Source: Bdellovibrio sp. (lineage in GTDB: Bacteria; Bdellovibrionota; Bdellovibrionia; Bdellovibrionales; Bdellovibrionaceae). From it: DNA of 11,676 nucleotides. The notes below the pieces were generated by a model, which was given only the letters and a program-made list of their open reading frames with translations, ran no database searches and was not told where the DNA came from. Below, one piece after another: positions 1 to 5,515 of the stretch (position 1 is its first letter; each line of letters begins with the position of its first letter). Where the stretch lies: positions 1-11,676 of the forward strand of contig JAGIAF010000086.1 of assembly GCA_017745015.1 (NCBI GenBank), given 5' to 3'. The translations under genes and the position numbers were made by a program.

Positions 1-67
1 GTATAAAACAGTACTTGGACGTGAGGATCCTTGGATCTATATTCGAGTCAGCATAAACTTAAATTTT

Positions 68-727
68 TTAAGAAACTCTGCGACGGCGATCCACTTCGGC
101 AAATTCAGTAACGTTATCGTTAACCAAGAATTCTTCTTTGAAACCCAGGCGCGAACGTTTTTCAGAAAGCAGATGTTTCCAAGCGGCGTAGGCCTCACGA
201 TTTTGTGGGTCGATCGAAAGCTTCTCTAAAAGTTTTAATTCAGTTTCTGTATTCGCTTTCAAAGCGCGATAGAAGTAATCATAAGTCATGGAAAGATCAC
301 GGAAGTCATCATCTTCAGGGATATGATAGTCTTCGATGTGCCACTGACCGAGCATCAATTGATGCATGTGTTTTTCCATCTTAATAAGAGGGGAAAGCAA
401 GTTTTTGGTCATGCGGATACTTAAGAACATAGTTACAGCCGTAATGGCCACAACGCTAGCACCAAGGAACACTTTTAACCACGTCATTTCGCGCTCAAGA
501 TGCTCCACCAAGCGAGGTTGTGTATCATATGCAAGAGTTTTGAAAAGTTCGTAGTTTTGAGAAATGAAGTAATAAGCCGGAATAAAGAATAGTAAAGCCC
601 CACCGACGAAAGCAGTGATCATGTACCAGCAGTACTTGTATTGAAAGGCTTTATTTAGAATGAACCTTTTGCGACCATCTCCGTGAGGAACTCGTTGAGG
701 CTCAATTACTCTTCGTCCGTATAGCAT
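68..727 (-). CDS. Two-helix inner-membrane protein with a HAMP-like domain
   Basis: This 219-residue protein has a basic cytoplasmic N-terminus (residues 1-30), a first membrane helix at about 33-55, a short external loop of roughly 28 residues, and a second helix at about 84-104. A HAMP-like segment follows at about 105-158; its features are Pro113 after the first helix, a Gly127 turn, and the acidic EDDDF stretch before the second helix. HAMP domains normally relay signals from a membrane sensor to a kinase, cyclase or chemoreceptor output. Here no output domain follows, only a charged tail of about 60 residues, and the external loop is too short to be a sensor domain. It may work by pairing with another membrane protein; that is inference. 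The start is supported by an AAGGAG about 5-6 nt upstream. It is divergent from the coiled-coil gene at 810. The HAMP call rests on pattern recognition only. Confidence 0.85.
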   Translation of the reverse strand: MLYGRRVIEPQRVPHGDGRKRFILNKAFQYKYCWYMITAFVGGALLFFIPAYYFISQNYELFKTLAYDTQPRLVEHLEREMTWLKVFLGASVVAITAVTMFLSIRMTKNLLSPLIKMEKHMHQLMLGQWHIEDYHIPEDDDFRDLSMTYDYFYRALKANTETELKLLEKLSIDPQNREAYAAWKHLLSEKRSRLGFKEEFLVNDNVTEFAEVDRRRRVS

Positions 728-745
728 AGTCTCCTTATCGGTGGG

Positions 746-774
746 TTGTGTTTTCTTTCGAGTCCAATTATTCT
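746..774 (+). promoter_or_regulatory. Possible sigma-70 promoter of the coiled-coil gene
   Basis: TTGTGT (746-751) and TATTCT (769-774) are separated by 17 bp, which matches sigma-70 -35 and -10 boxes moderately well. Transcription would start near 781, about 17 nt before the AAGGAG ribosome binding site at 798-803. This supports the start at 810 over the upstream ATG at 741, which would lie before the promoter. Confidence 0.4.
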
Positions 775-809
775 CAAAAAAAGACAGAGACGTGCTAAAG
801 GAGAATAAA

Positions 810-1529
810 ATGAGATTAACATGCGCACTAGGACTTGGCCTGTCCGGTTTTTTACTGGGCTCTAGTCTGGTATTTGCTCAATCAAAGCCTTTAGTCGATG
901 AAAAGTACTCATTGAAGGCTGATCGCGAGGCGATGGAAGCTCTTCGTAAAAATATTCCCGCAGAAAAACGAGCAGAGAACGACGAGAAAGCTTTCATGGA
1001 TGACTTGATGTCTGACGTCACCAGACCGCCTTCTGAAGTCCGCAATAAGTTCTCGTCAATCATGAGCAAAAAGCGCGATGCTTTTAGCAAGGATATGAAT
1101 AAAGCCCGCGAAGAATTCAGTAAAAAGCAAACTCAAGAACGCGAGGCCTTCACGAAAGATCAAGCCGCACGTCGAGAAAAGTTTGCTAAAGGCAAAAACT
1201 CTTCGCAAGAACGCAGTGATTTCTATTCGAATCTAGATGCGGAAAGAAAAGAGTTCTATTCTAAGCAGCAAGAAAAACGCGATGCTTTTGAAGACGTGAA
1301 TCGGGAAAAACGTAAAAACTTCGATGACTACGTTCGTGCGAAGAATGATGAGTTCAATCAACTTCACCGCGACTACACAAAACGCTATGAGGAAAATAAG
1401 AAATCTCAAGCAGACTTAAAGAAGCAAGCTGCTGAAAAGAAAAAGAACTTCGAAAAAGCTATCGACGCCGAATACGAACCGATTCGCAAAAAAGACCCAA
1501 CCTACCTCGGTGTCGAAGAAGCCCAGTGA
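810..1529 (+). CDS. Exported coiled-coil protein with 11-residue Phe repeats
   Basis: The 239-residue product starts at the ATG at 810, preceded by AAGGAG at 798-803. The longer reading from 741 would bury the signal peptide behind 23 residues and has no ribosome binding site. Residues 1-23 form a clear signal peptide ending in VFAQ, so the protein is probably periplasmic or secreted. From residue 81 it is almost entirely charged helix. Phe or Tyr recurs every 11 residues at 81, 92, 103, 114 and 125, then after a 13-residue step at 138, 149, 160, 171, 182 and 193 (Tyr). The intervening residues are Lys, Arg, Glu, Asp and Gln rich. An 11-residue period indicates a hendecad coiled coil, with little supercoiling or slightly right-handed. 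No cysteine remains in the mature part. The family is not recognised; a periplasmic spacer or scaffold is a guess. Confidence 0.88.
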   Translation: MRLTCALGLGLSGFLLGSSLVFAQSKPLVDEKYSLKADREAMEALRKNIPAEKRAENDEKAFMDDLMSDVTRPPSEVRNKFSSIMSKKRDAFSKDMNKAREEFSKKQTQEREAFTKDQAARREKFAKGKNSSQERSDFYSNLDAERKEFYSKQQEKRDAFEDVNREKRKNFDDYVRAKNDEFNQLHRDYTKRYEENKKSQADLKKQAAEKKKNFEKAIDAEYEPIRKKDPTYLGVEEAQ

Positions 1530-1541
1530 AGAGGTCCGTAC

Positions 1542-2225
1542 CTATGAAGGGCGTCGGAAGATGTCCTTGTGAATTTCCATGGTCAGCGCGAAGAGCTTGT
1601 TTTCAAGAATCGGGGAGATCTTTTCGAACTCAATCCCGATGGCTTGAAGGTTCTTAAGGCTGTCTTCGTTTTTGATATGACGGATGATGCCCTGGATTTC
1701 AATGGGGCTGTTTTTACCAATCACTAAATGTCCCGTCACTTTGTCGGCGACTTTCATTTGCAGAGCGGTGATCTTGCTGACGACTTTGCAGCCTTGAGCT
1801 GAGAGATCAGCCAAATTCCCAGTCACTGTATGTGGCAAAGAGTTGACGGAAACTATCGTAAAAAAGGCCTGATAGTTTTCAGGGACACGTACGCGATAGT
1901 TCTGGCGTCGTTGCAGTTGGAAGAGTTCTTTTGGCAACGGGATATAGAACTTACCTTGAGTGACACTGATGCGCCCTTCGAAGTAATACTTTTCGCCACC
2001 AATAAAGAAATAGCCGAGGAACTCTTCTTGGTTTTCTAGCTTGGCTGTGGAAGCCAAAGTGCATTCAAGATTTTGAGATTTCTCACTCCAGATCGCAGCG
2101 CGCAGTTTGCACAGGGCTTCGCCTTTACCTTTACAGATGACTTCTGTTTGAGCTTGGGCTAAGTCGGCAAAGAGCTTCGTGCGCTCTTCGATGCGGCTTA
2201 CTTGCTTGAAGATTTCCTTATCCAC
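1542..2225 (-). CDS. PilZ domain protein (YcgR-like), putative c-di-GMP receptor
   Basis: The 227-residue protein has an N-terminal half that resembles the beta-rich YcgR N-domain (about 20-100). A C-terminal PilZ domain follows at about 105-215. The c-di-GMP binding signatures are visible: RxxxR at R107-R111 (context RRQNYR), D140xS142xxG145, and a terminal IGIEF strand at 196-200. PilZ proteins bind cyclic di-GMP and change motility, envelope or adhesion behaviour. The start codon is GTG (positions 2225-2223), with GAGG placed 7 nt upstream inside the preceding methyltransferase gene. The two genes overlap by 28 nt, so translation is probably coupled. It is the last gene of a three-gene operon and converges on the coiled-coil gene, with only 12 nt between stop codons and no terminator that I can see. 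The domain call is firm; the target of the protein is unknown. Confidence 0.88.
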   Translation of the reverse strand: MDKEIFKQVSRIEERTKLFADLAQAQTEVICKGKGEALCKLRAAIWSEKSQNLECTLASTAKLENQEEFLGYFFIGGEKYYFEGRISVTQGKFYIPLPKELFQLQRRQNYRVRVPENYQAFFTIVSVNSLPHTVTGNLADLSAQGCKVVSKITALQMKVADKVTGHLVIGKNSPIEIQGIIRHIKNEDSLKNLQAIGIEFEKISPILENKLFALTMEIHKDIFRRPS

Positions 2226-3100
2226 AGGGTGACCTCGTGCTTGTTGTGATGCAGGTGCAAGATGCGAATGTTCTCCATCTCTTGAAACTTTCTCATCGTT
2301 TCAAAGTCGGTCTCACCTTGGAATTTTATCGTGCAAACGAAGTTTTCGCAAAGTCCTGAACTCTGCCATTCTTGCACAAGTTCTAAAAGCTTGGCTGGGT
2401 AACAGATGATATCGGAATAGAACCAGTCGATAGCTCCAATGTCCGCAGGCTTCACAGTGAAGGCGTTGGTCTTCATGAATTTGATACGGGGAAGTTTTGC
2501 GACTTTTTCATCTAGAGGAGCGCGATCAATGCTGATCACGTTGCAACCCATGGTTTGTAAAACCCATGTCCATCCACCAGGACAACTTCCAAAGTCGACC
2601 ACGCGTTGGCCTTTTTCCGGGCGCACCCCATAAACGGTGAACAGCTCCCACAGCTTTAAGTAAGCACGGGAAGGTGGATTTTCTTTGTCTTCATTAAAAG
2701 TCACCTCACCCAATGGGAAGAGGGAGTTTGTTTCGCTGGAAGCGATCATAGTGTTTTTATCAATAAGGGTCCAGGCACCCAGTGGATCCTTTGGAAGATC
2801 TCCCAAAAAGTTCATCACGCGAGAACGAAGTTTGGGCAATTGATCCTGAATCAATTGAGCGCGGCGATGATTGTCGTAGGAATAAAGAGCCCATAAAAGA
2901 CCACGGGCTTTCAAAGCCTTGGCGGCTTCGGAGATTGATTCAAACTTAATAATTTCGGCATTGAGCCAAATATTTTGGGCCCAGACAGAGTTCTGAATGG
3001 GCCCATCGGTTAGAACCAGATTCCCGTGAACTGCGACGATATTTTTAAGTTCGGCCTGCAGTTCCGGGAGAAATTTTTCAGGGGCAAGATACGCGATCAT
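2198..3100 (-). CDS. RlmM/FtsJ-type 2'-O-ribose RNA methyltransferase
   Basis: The 300-residue protein has a Rossmann-fold SAM-dependent methyltransferase in its C-terminal half (about 145-295). SAM motif I reads DFGSCPGGWTW (169-179), as in the FtsJ/RlmM group. The catalytic K-D-K-E tetrad of 2'-O-methyltransferases can be placed at K149 (SRAYLKLWE), D230 (YSDI), K259 (CTIKF) and E289 (KHEVT). The layout and flanking words resemble RlmM, which methylates the 2'-OH of C2498 in 23S rRNA. Known RlmM of E. coli is longer (about 366 residues), so the N-terminal RNA-binding part is shorter here and the exact substrate is uncertain. The ATG overlaps the stop of the upstream 99-aa gene (ATGA at 3100-3097), and the 3' end overlaps the PilZ gene by 28 nt. 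The enzyme class is well supported; the rlmM name is only likely. Confidence 0.86.
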   Translation of the reverse strand: MIAYLAPEKFLPELQAELKNIVAVHGNLVLTDGPIQNSVWAQNIWLNAEIIKFESISEAAKALKARGLLWALYSYDNHRRAQLIQDQLPKLRSRVMNFLGDLPKDPLGAWTLIDKNTMIASSETNSLFPLGEVTFNEDKENPPSRAYLKLWELFTVYGVRPEKGQRVVDFGSCPGGWTWVLQTMGCNVISIDRAPLDEKVAKLPRIKFMKTNAFTVKPADIGAIDWFYSDIICYPAKLLELVQEWQSSGLCENFVCTIKFQGETDFETMRKFQEMENIRILHLHHNKHEVTLWIRKSSSK

Positions 3101-3396
3101 GCCGCCTTAGTTGCCACAGCTGGAGTCAGAAGTCCACGACTGTTCCAAACGTTCATGGCTTCACCCCAGAACTTTTCTTTAATTTTCACATCCGCAGGAC
3201 CCATTTTGATTTTTGGGAAATCCTGTTTTTCGAAATGCTCGGTGAACTTCGCTTCATCACAAGCGCGAACGACTTTCATCATGAGATTAAAGTGAACCTC
3301 TGTGAAGTTTTTTGGATCCACGAACATTTTTCTGAGTCCCGCCTCTGGAGTGTGAAGAAGAAAGCTATAGAGGCCTGGTACGTCGTATTGACTCAT
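3097..3396 (-). CDS. Small cytoplasmic protein of unknown function, first gene of the operon
   Basis: The 99-residue protein has no signal peptide and no membrane helix. It has a mixed basic and aromatic composition with two likely helical stretches (about 12-60 and 70-90) and a single cysteine (Cys46). I do not recognise the family. It begins with ATG preceded by AAGGGAG (3404-3410) at a spacing of about 7 nt, so it is well set for translation. Its TGA overlaps the methyltransferase ATG in an ATGA junction, a classic coupled arrangement that implies equal production of the two proteins. A role in RNA modification or as a partner of the methyltransferase is possible from position alone. The repeat-rich gap upstream (3397-3562) should hold its promoter. 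Confidence 0.75.
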   Translation of the reverse strand: MSQYDVPGLYSFLLHTPEAGLRKMFVDPKNFTEVHFNLMMKVVRACDEAKFTEHFEKQDFPKIKMGPADVKIKEKFWGEAMNVWNSRGLLTPAVATKAA

Positions 3397-3464
3397 TTTG
3401 ATACTCCCTTTTAATTGGTTGCTTCTCTCTATCGGTCTCTATTTAGGGGAGCTTGAGTAAAGAC

Positions 3465-3482
3465 AGGTAATCTAACTTACCT
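3465..3482. repeat. Inverted repeat AGGTAA-N6-TTACCT
   Basis: AGGTAA (3465-3470) and TTACCT (3477-3482) form a perfect 6-bp dyad with a 6-bp spacer. It lies in the gap between the divergent unknown-RlmM-PilZ operon and the Pro-Thr linker gene. TTACCT recurs once more at 3493-3498. It could be a regulator site; no regulator can be named. Confidence 0.45.
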
Positions 3483-3516
3483 TAAGTCTAGTTTACCTTG
3501 GCTTACGTCTAGTTTA
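3481..3516. promoter_or_regulatory. Tandem 15-bp direct repeats 21 bp apart
   Basis: CTTAAGTCTAGTTTA (3481-3495) and CTTACGTCTAGTTTA (3502-3516) match at 14 of 15 positions and are offset by exactly 21 bp, two helical turns. A third, shorter copy, CTTAAGTCC, is at 3528-3536. Such same-face spacing is typical of tandem binding sites for a DNA-binding protein. The repeats lie between two divergent transcription units and could control either or both. Confidence 0.55.
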
Positions 3517-3540
3517 GTCCAGGAAGCCTTAAGTCCTAAG

Positions 3541-3559
3541 ACCTAGATCCGATCTAGGT
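3541..3559. promoter_or_regulatory. Perfect palindrome over the translation start region
   Basis: ACCTAGATC-C-GATCTAGGT is a perfect 9-bp inverted repeat with a single central base. It ends 3 nt before the ATG at 3563. As DNA it is an operator-like dyad. As RNA it can fold into an 8-bp hairpin with a CCG loop that would trap the only weak ribosome-binding sequence (AGG at 3556-3558). It contains two of the four CTAG tetramers found between 3488 and 3557. Confidence 0.6.
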
Positions 3560-3562
3560 TGC

Positions 3563-4819
3563 ATGAAAAACACAAACAGTACCAACATCCTGATGAGCTT
3601 CCTTGTAACAATGGTTATCGCTAGTACAGCAACGGCGATGTCGAAAAAACCGGTGGAAGAGACGACTCCTCCCAAACCGACACCGACCCCATCTCCGTCT
3701 CCTACACCAACGCCTAGTCCCACTCCAACACCGACACCCAGTCCGAGTCCTTCTCCAAGTCCGACCCCGGTGCGCGAACCAGCCGCAGTGACAGACTCCA
3801 TTACTCCGGCAGGTTTCAATGTATTTAGTGAAGTGGCGACTCCAGTAGGGACCTTGGTAGATAGTAAATATCAATCTTATCGAGAGCTGATTCCGGTACG
3901 TGATATAAACGCCTCTTATAAAACAGACAACGTGGATATGAATCTCGATGAAAAAGACCGTTTTGCTGATCGCATCGCTTATGCGGTGGAAGTGAAAATG
4001 CAGCCGTCCAAGGCGGGATTAGGTTACGTAGGTTCTTATTACGGTTTGAGTTCTAATGAGAACACCTACTTGCCAAATAGTTTGATCTCGCATCCTCTTT
4101 GTGCGGTGACCTCTGCAACTTTGAATACGACCTTGAAGGGTAAGAATATTCCTTCCGCGGCAGTGATCGCGAAAGCCAACACTTTTGCAAGCAAGATCAA
4201 CGAGTACCGTCGTGGTGCTTTGGAAGGGGATAGAGCGTCTTATGTGAAGGCCTCGAAACTTTGGACGAAGTTTATGATGTGTGTGTCGTATGCAGAGTCG
4301 TTAACTTCAGCGGATACATCGACTTCTTCAAAGGTCGCGACGAAATATGCTCCATCAGGTTATCGTCGTCCAGCAGGTGTTTTATTCTATGAAGATCCCG
4401 CGCAAGATGAAGCCTCACGTTTGAATATCGGTTTGTTCCAGTTCACTCCAACAGCAAGCGGTAACGTGCAAGCTTGTATCCGTGAGTGGAACAAAATCTA
4501 TCCGAAGAGCACAATCAGCACATCAGCTTCTCAAGCCGAAATGATTCGTGTTCTGGGAAGTGCGATGCAAACGTTCAACTCTTTCTGTGGTGCTGCCAAA
4601 GTATCAGGTATGTTCGCGGTGCAAGTGAATACATCGAGCTCTTCATTCACACATCCATCGAACGTGAAATCGGATGGCTCATTGAAGCTGCCGGCGGATC
4701 GTTGCGTGAGTCCGCACTTCGCAACAGGTAAGTCGTACAACCATTTTGGTCCGTTCCAAAACTCAACGGGCTCAAACTTGAATGAGATTTTAAGCTGTAC
4801 ATTGTCAGGTGAGTACTAA
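3563..4819 (+). CDS. Exported protein with Pro-Thr/Ser linker and putative lysozyme-like domain
   Basis: The 418-residue product begins with a signal peptide (about 1-25, ending TATA). A proline-threonine/serine linker follows at about 36-70, made of alternating TP and SP pairs and typical of surface or wall-bound enzymes. The rest (about 75-418) is a globular domain with six cysteines (180, 240, 305, 342, 381, 412), enough for three disulfides. The words CVSYAES (E245) and LNIGLFQF (288-294) resemble the catalytic-glutamate helix and the GLxQ motif of SLT/lysozyme-fold peptidoglycan hydrolases. That assignment is inference. An in-frame stop at 3530-3532 limits the start to 3563 or an internal ATG. 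There is no strong ribosome binding site, and a perfect palindrome covers the region just upstream. An intrinsic terminator follows. It is clearly a real exported gene; the enzyme activity is unproven. Confidence 0.85.
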   Translation: MKNTNSTNILMSFLVTMVIASTATAMSKKPVEETTPPKPTPTPSPSPTPTPSPTPTPTPSPSPSPSPTPVREPAAVTDSITPAGFNVFSEVATPVGTLVDSKYQSYRELIPVRDINASYKTDNVDMNLDEKDRFADRIAYAVEVKMQPSKAGLGYVGSYYGLSSNENTYLPNSLISHPLCAVTSATLNTTLKGKNIPSAAVIAKANTFASKINEYRRGALEGDRASYVKASKLWTKFMMCVSYAESLTSADTSTSSKVATKYAPSGYRRPAGVLFYEDPAQDEASRLNIGLFQFTPTASGNVQACIREWNKIYPKSTISTSASQAEMIRVLGSAMQTFNSFCGAAKVSGMFAVQVNTSSSSFTHPSNVKSDGSLKLPADRCVSPHFATGKSYNHFGPFQNSTGSNLNEILSCTLSGEY

Positions 4820-4843
4820 GATCCCAGCGACAGTTAGATAATA

Positions 4844-4869
4844 AAAACCCGGATTACACTCCGGGTTTT
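4844..4869. terminator. Bidirectional intrinsic terminator
   Basis: AAAACCCGG (4844-4852) pairs perfectly with CCGGGTTTT (4861-4869) around an 8-nt loop. T-rich sequence follows on the plus side and a T-run on the minus side. It ends both the Pro-Thr linker gene (stop 4819) and the convergent marR gene (stop 4875). Confidence 0.88.
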
Positions 4870-4874
4870 ATATT

Positions 4875-5390
4875 TTATTTCATTCTTAGAAGATCCATAT
4901 TCTGAATCATACGTTCAACTAAGGTGTTCAGCACCTTTTGTTCGTCGGGATTGAATTGCCCCCAGAAGGCCATCAAACGCGAATACCATTCTGGTCCGAT
5001 CTTCTTCATCATATCGTGACCCTTCGGAGTCAATTTGATCACGAAAGCACGTCCGTCTTTTTCGTGAGTTTCTCTGGCCACAAGTTCTGCCTTTTCCAAA
5101 CTGTTAATCAAACCGGAAATGGTAGCTTGAGTAACACCCACTTTGTGAGCGATCTCAGAAGGCATGAGGCCGTTTGGCGCTTTTCTGAGGATAATAAGAA
5201 GTGTGTATCTACCTGGTGAAAGATCGTACTGAGCAAAGAAGTTATCGAATTTACTTTCGAGGTCCGTAGCAACCTTTCTAAATAACAAATGAGTGTAAAG
5301 TGAAGCCGCCTCAACTTCTGGGTATAATTCAGCAGCATTGTTCTGCAGCTCTTCTTGAGACGGAATGGTTTGGATGAACAGTTTAGCCAT
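4875..5390 (-). CDS. MarR-family transcriptional repressor of the efflux operon
   Basis: The 171-residue protein has the MarR winged helix-turn-helix layout. Helices that build the dimer lie at the two ends (about 25-55 and 134-168). The DNA-binding core is at about 60-125, with the recognition helix near 87-100 (VTQATISGLINSLEK) and a wing carrying KDGR (111-114). The N-terminal extension of about 28 residues is longer than in minimal MarR proteins of about 145 residues. MarR proteins usually repress a divergent exporter and release DNA when they bind a drug or phenolic compound. Here marR is divergent from tolC-emrA-emrB, and the 125-bp gap holds two matching dyads on the tolC promoter. Repression of the pump and probably of itself is therefore inferred. 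The ATG has a GAGG about 5 nt upstream. The 3' end shares a terminator with the convergent gene. Confidence 0.92.
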   Translation of the reverse strand: MAKLFIQTIPSQEELQNNAAELYPEVEAASLYTHLLFRKVATDLESKFDNFFAQYDLSPGRYTLLIILRKAPNGLMPSEIAHKVGVTQATISGLINSLEKAELVARETHEKDGRAFVIKLTPKGHDMMKKIGPEWYSRLMAFWGQFNPDEQKVLNTLVERMIQNMDLLRMK

Positions 5391-5447
5391 AGGAACCTCA
5401 CGAGTAGAAAAGAGTTCATGTTCAATGAGACAGGTCCGGTACGTCTA

Positions 5448-5476
5448 TTGACAGTAGTTAGACACCTAACTATATT
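5448..5476 (+). promoter_or_regulatory. Near-consensus sigma-70 promoter of tolC-emrA-emrB
   Basis: TTGACA (5448-5453) is a perfect -35 box, and TATATT (5471-5476), 17 bp later, matches the -10 consensus at five of six positions. A start near 5483 leaves a leader of about 33 nt before the tolC ATG at 5516. A promoter this strong fits a gene set held off by a repressor and switched on by inducer. Confidence 0.85.
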
Positions 5477-5491
5477 AGTTAGGAGCCTAAT
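5457..5491. promoter_or_regulatory. Double MarR operator GTTAG-N4-CTAA
   Basis: GTTAGacacCTAAC (5457-5470) and GTTAGgagcCTAAT (5478-5491) are two copies of one dyad, offset by 21 bp, two helical turns. The inner half-sites also form a perfect larger dyad, CCTAACTA-TAT-TAGTTAGG (5465-5483), centred on the -10 box. One site fills the -35/-10 spacer and the other covers the expected transcription start, so bound repressor would block RNA polymerase. Assignment to the adjacent MarR protein is by position and site type. Confidence 0.78.
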
Positions 5492-5515
5492 AAAAATCAA
5501 CAAAAATGGTGAACC

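Noticed and set aside
1..67. Possible end of an upstream gene at the left edge (a frame ending in TAA at 52-54)
   Set aside because: Only 17 codons are visible in that frame and another frame is open even longer as a shadow of the HAMP gene. Nothing supports a real gene end.
741..809. Longer N-terminus for the coiled-coil protein starting at 741
   Set aside because: It has no ribosome binding site, overlaps the likely promoter, and would place 23 residues before a good signal peptide.
3481..3559. CRISPR-like array or mobile-element end
   Set aside because: The repeats are short (9-15 bp), only two or three copies, with no uniform spacers, no Cas genes and no transposase nearby. Regulator sites explain them better.
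3465..3559. Control of the linker gene by the same MarR protein
   Set aside because: A single CTAAC half-site occurs at 3472-3476, but no GTTAG-N4-CTAA dyad is present. The repeats here have a different sequence.
3529..3874. Minus-strand frames rich in Gly-Val or Arg-Trp opposite the linker gene
   Set aside because: They are the complement of the TP/SP-coding repeat. Their low-complexity content follows from that repeat and they have no start signals.
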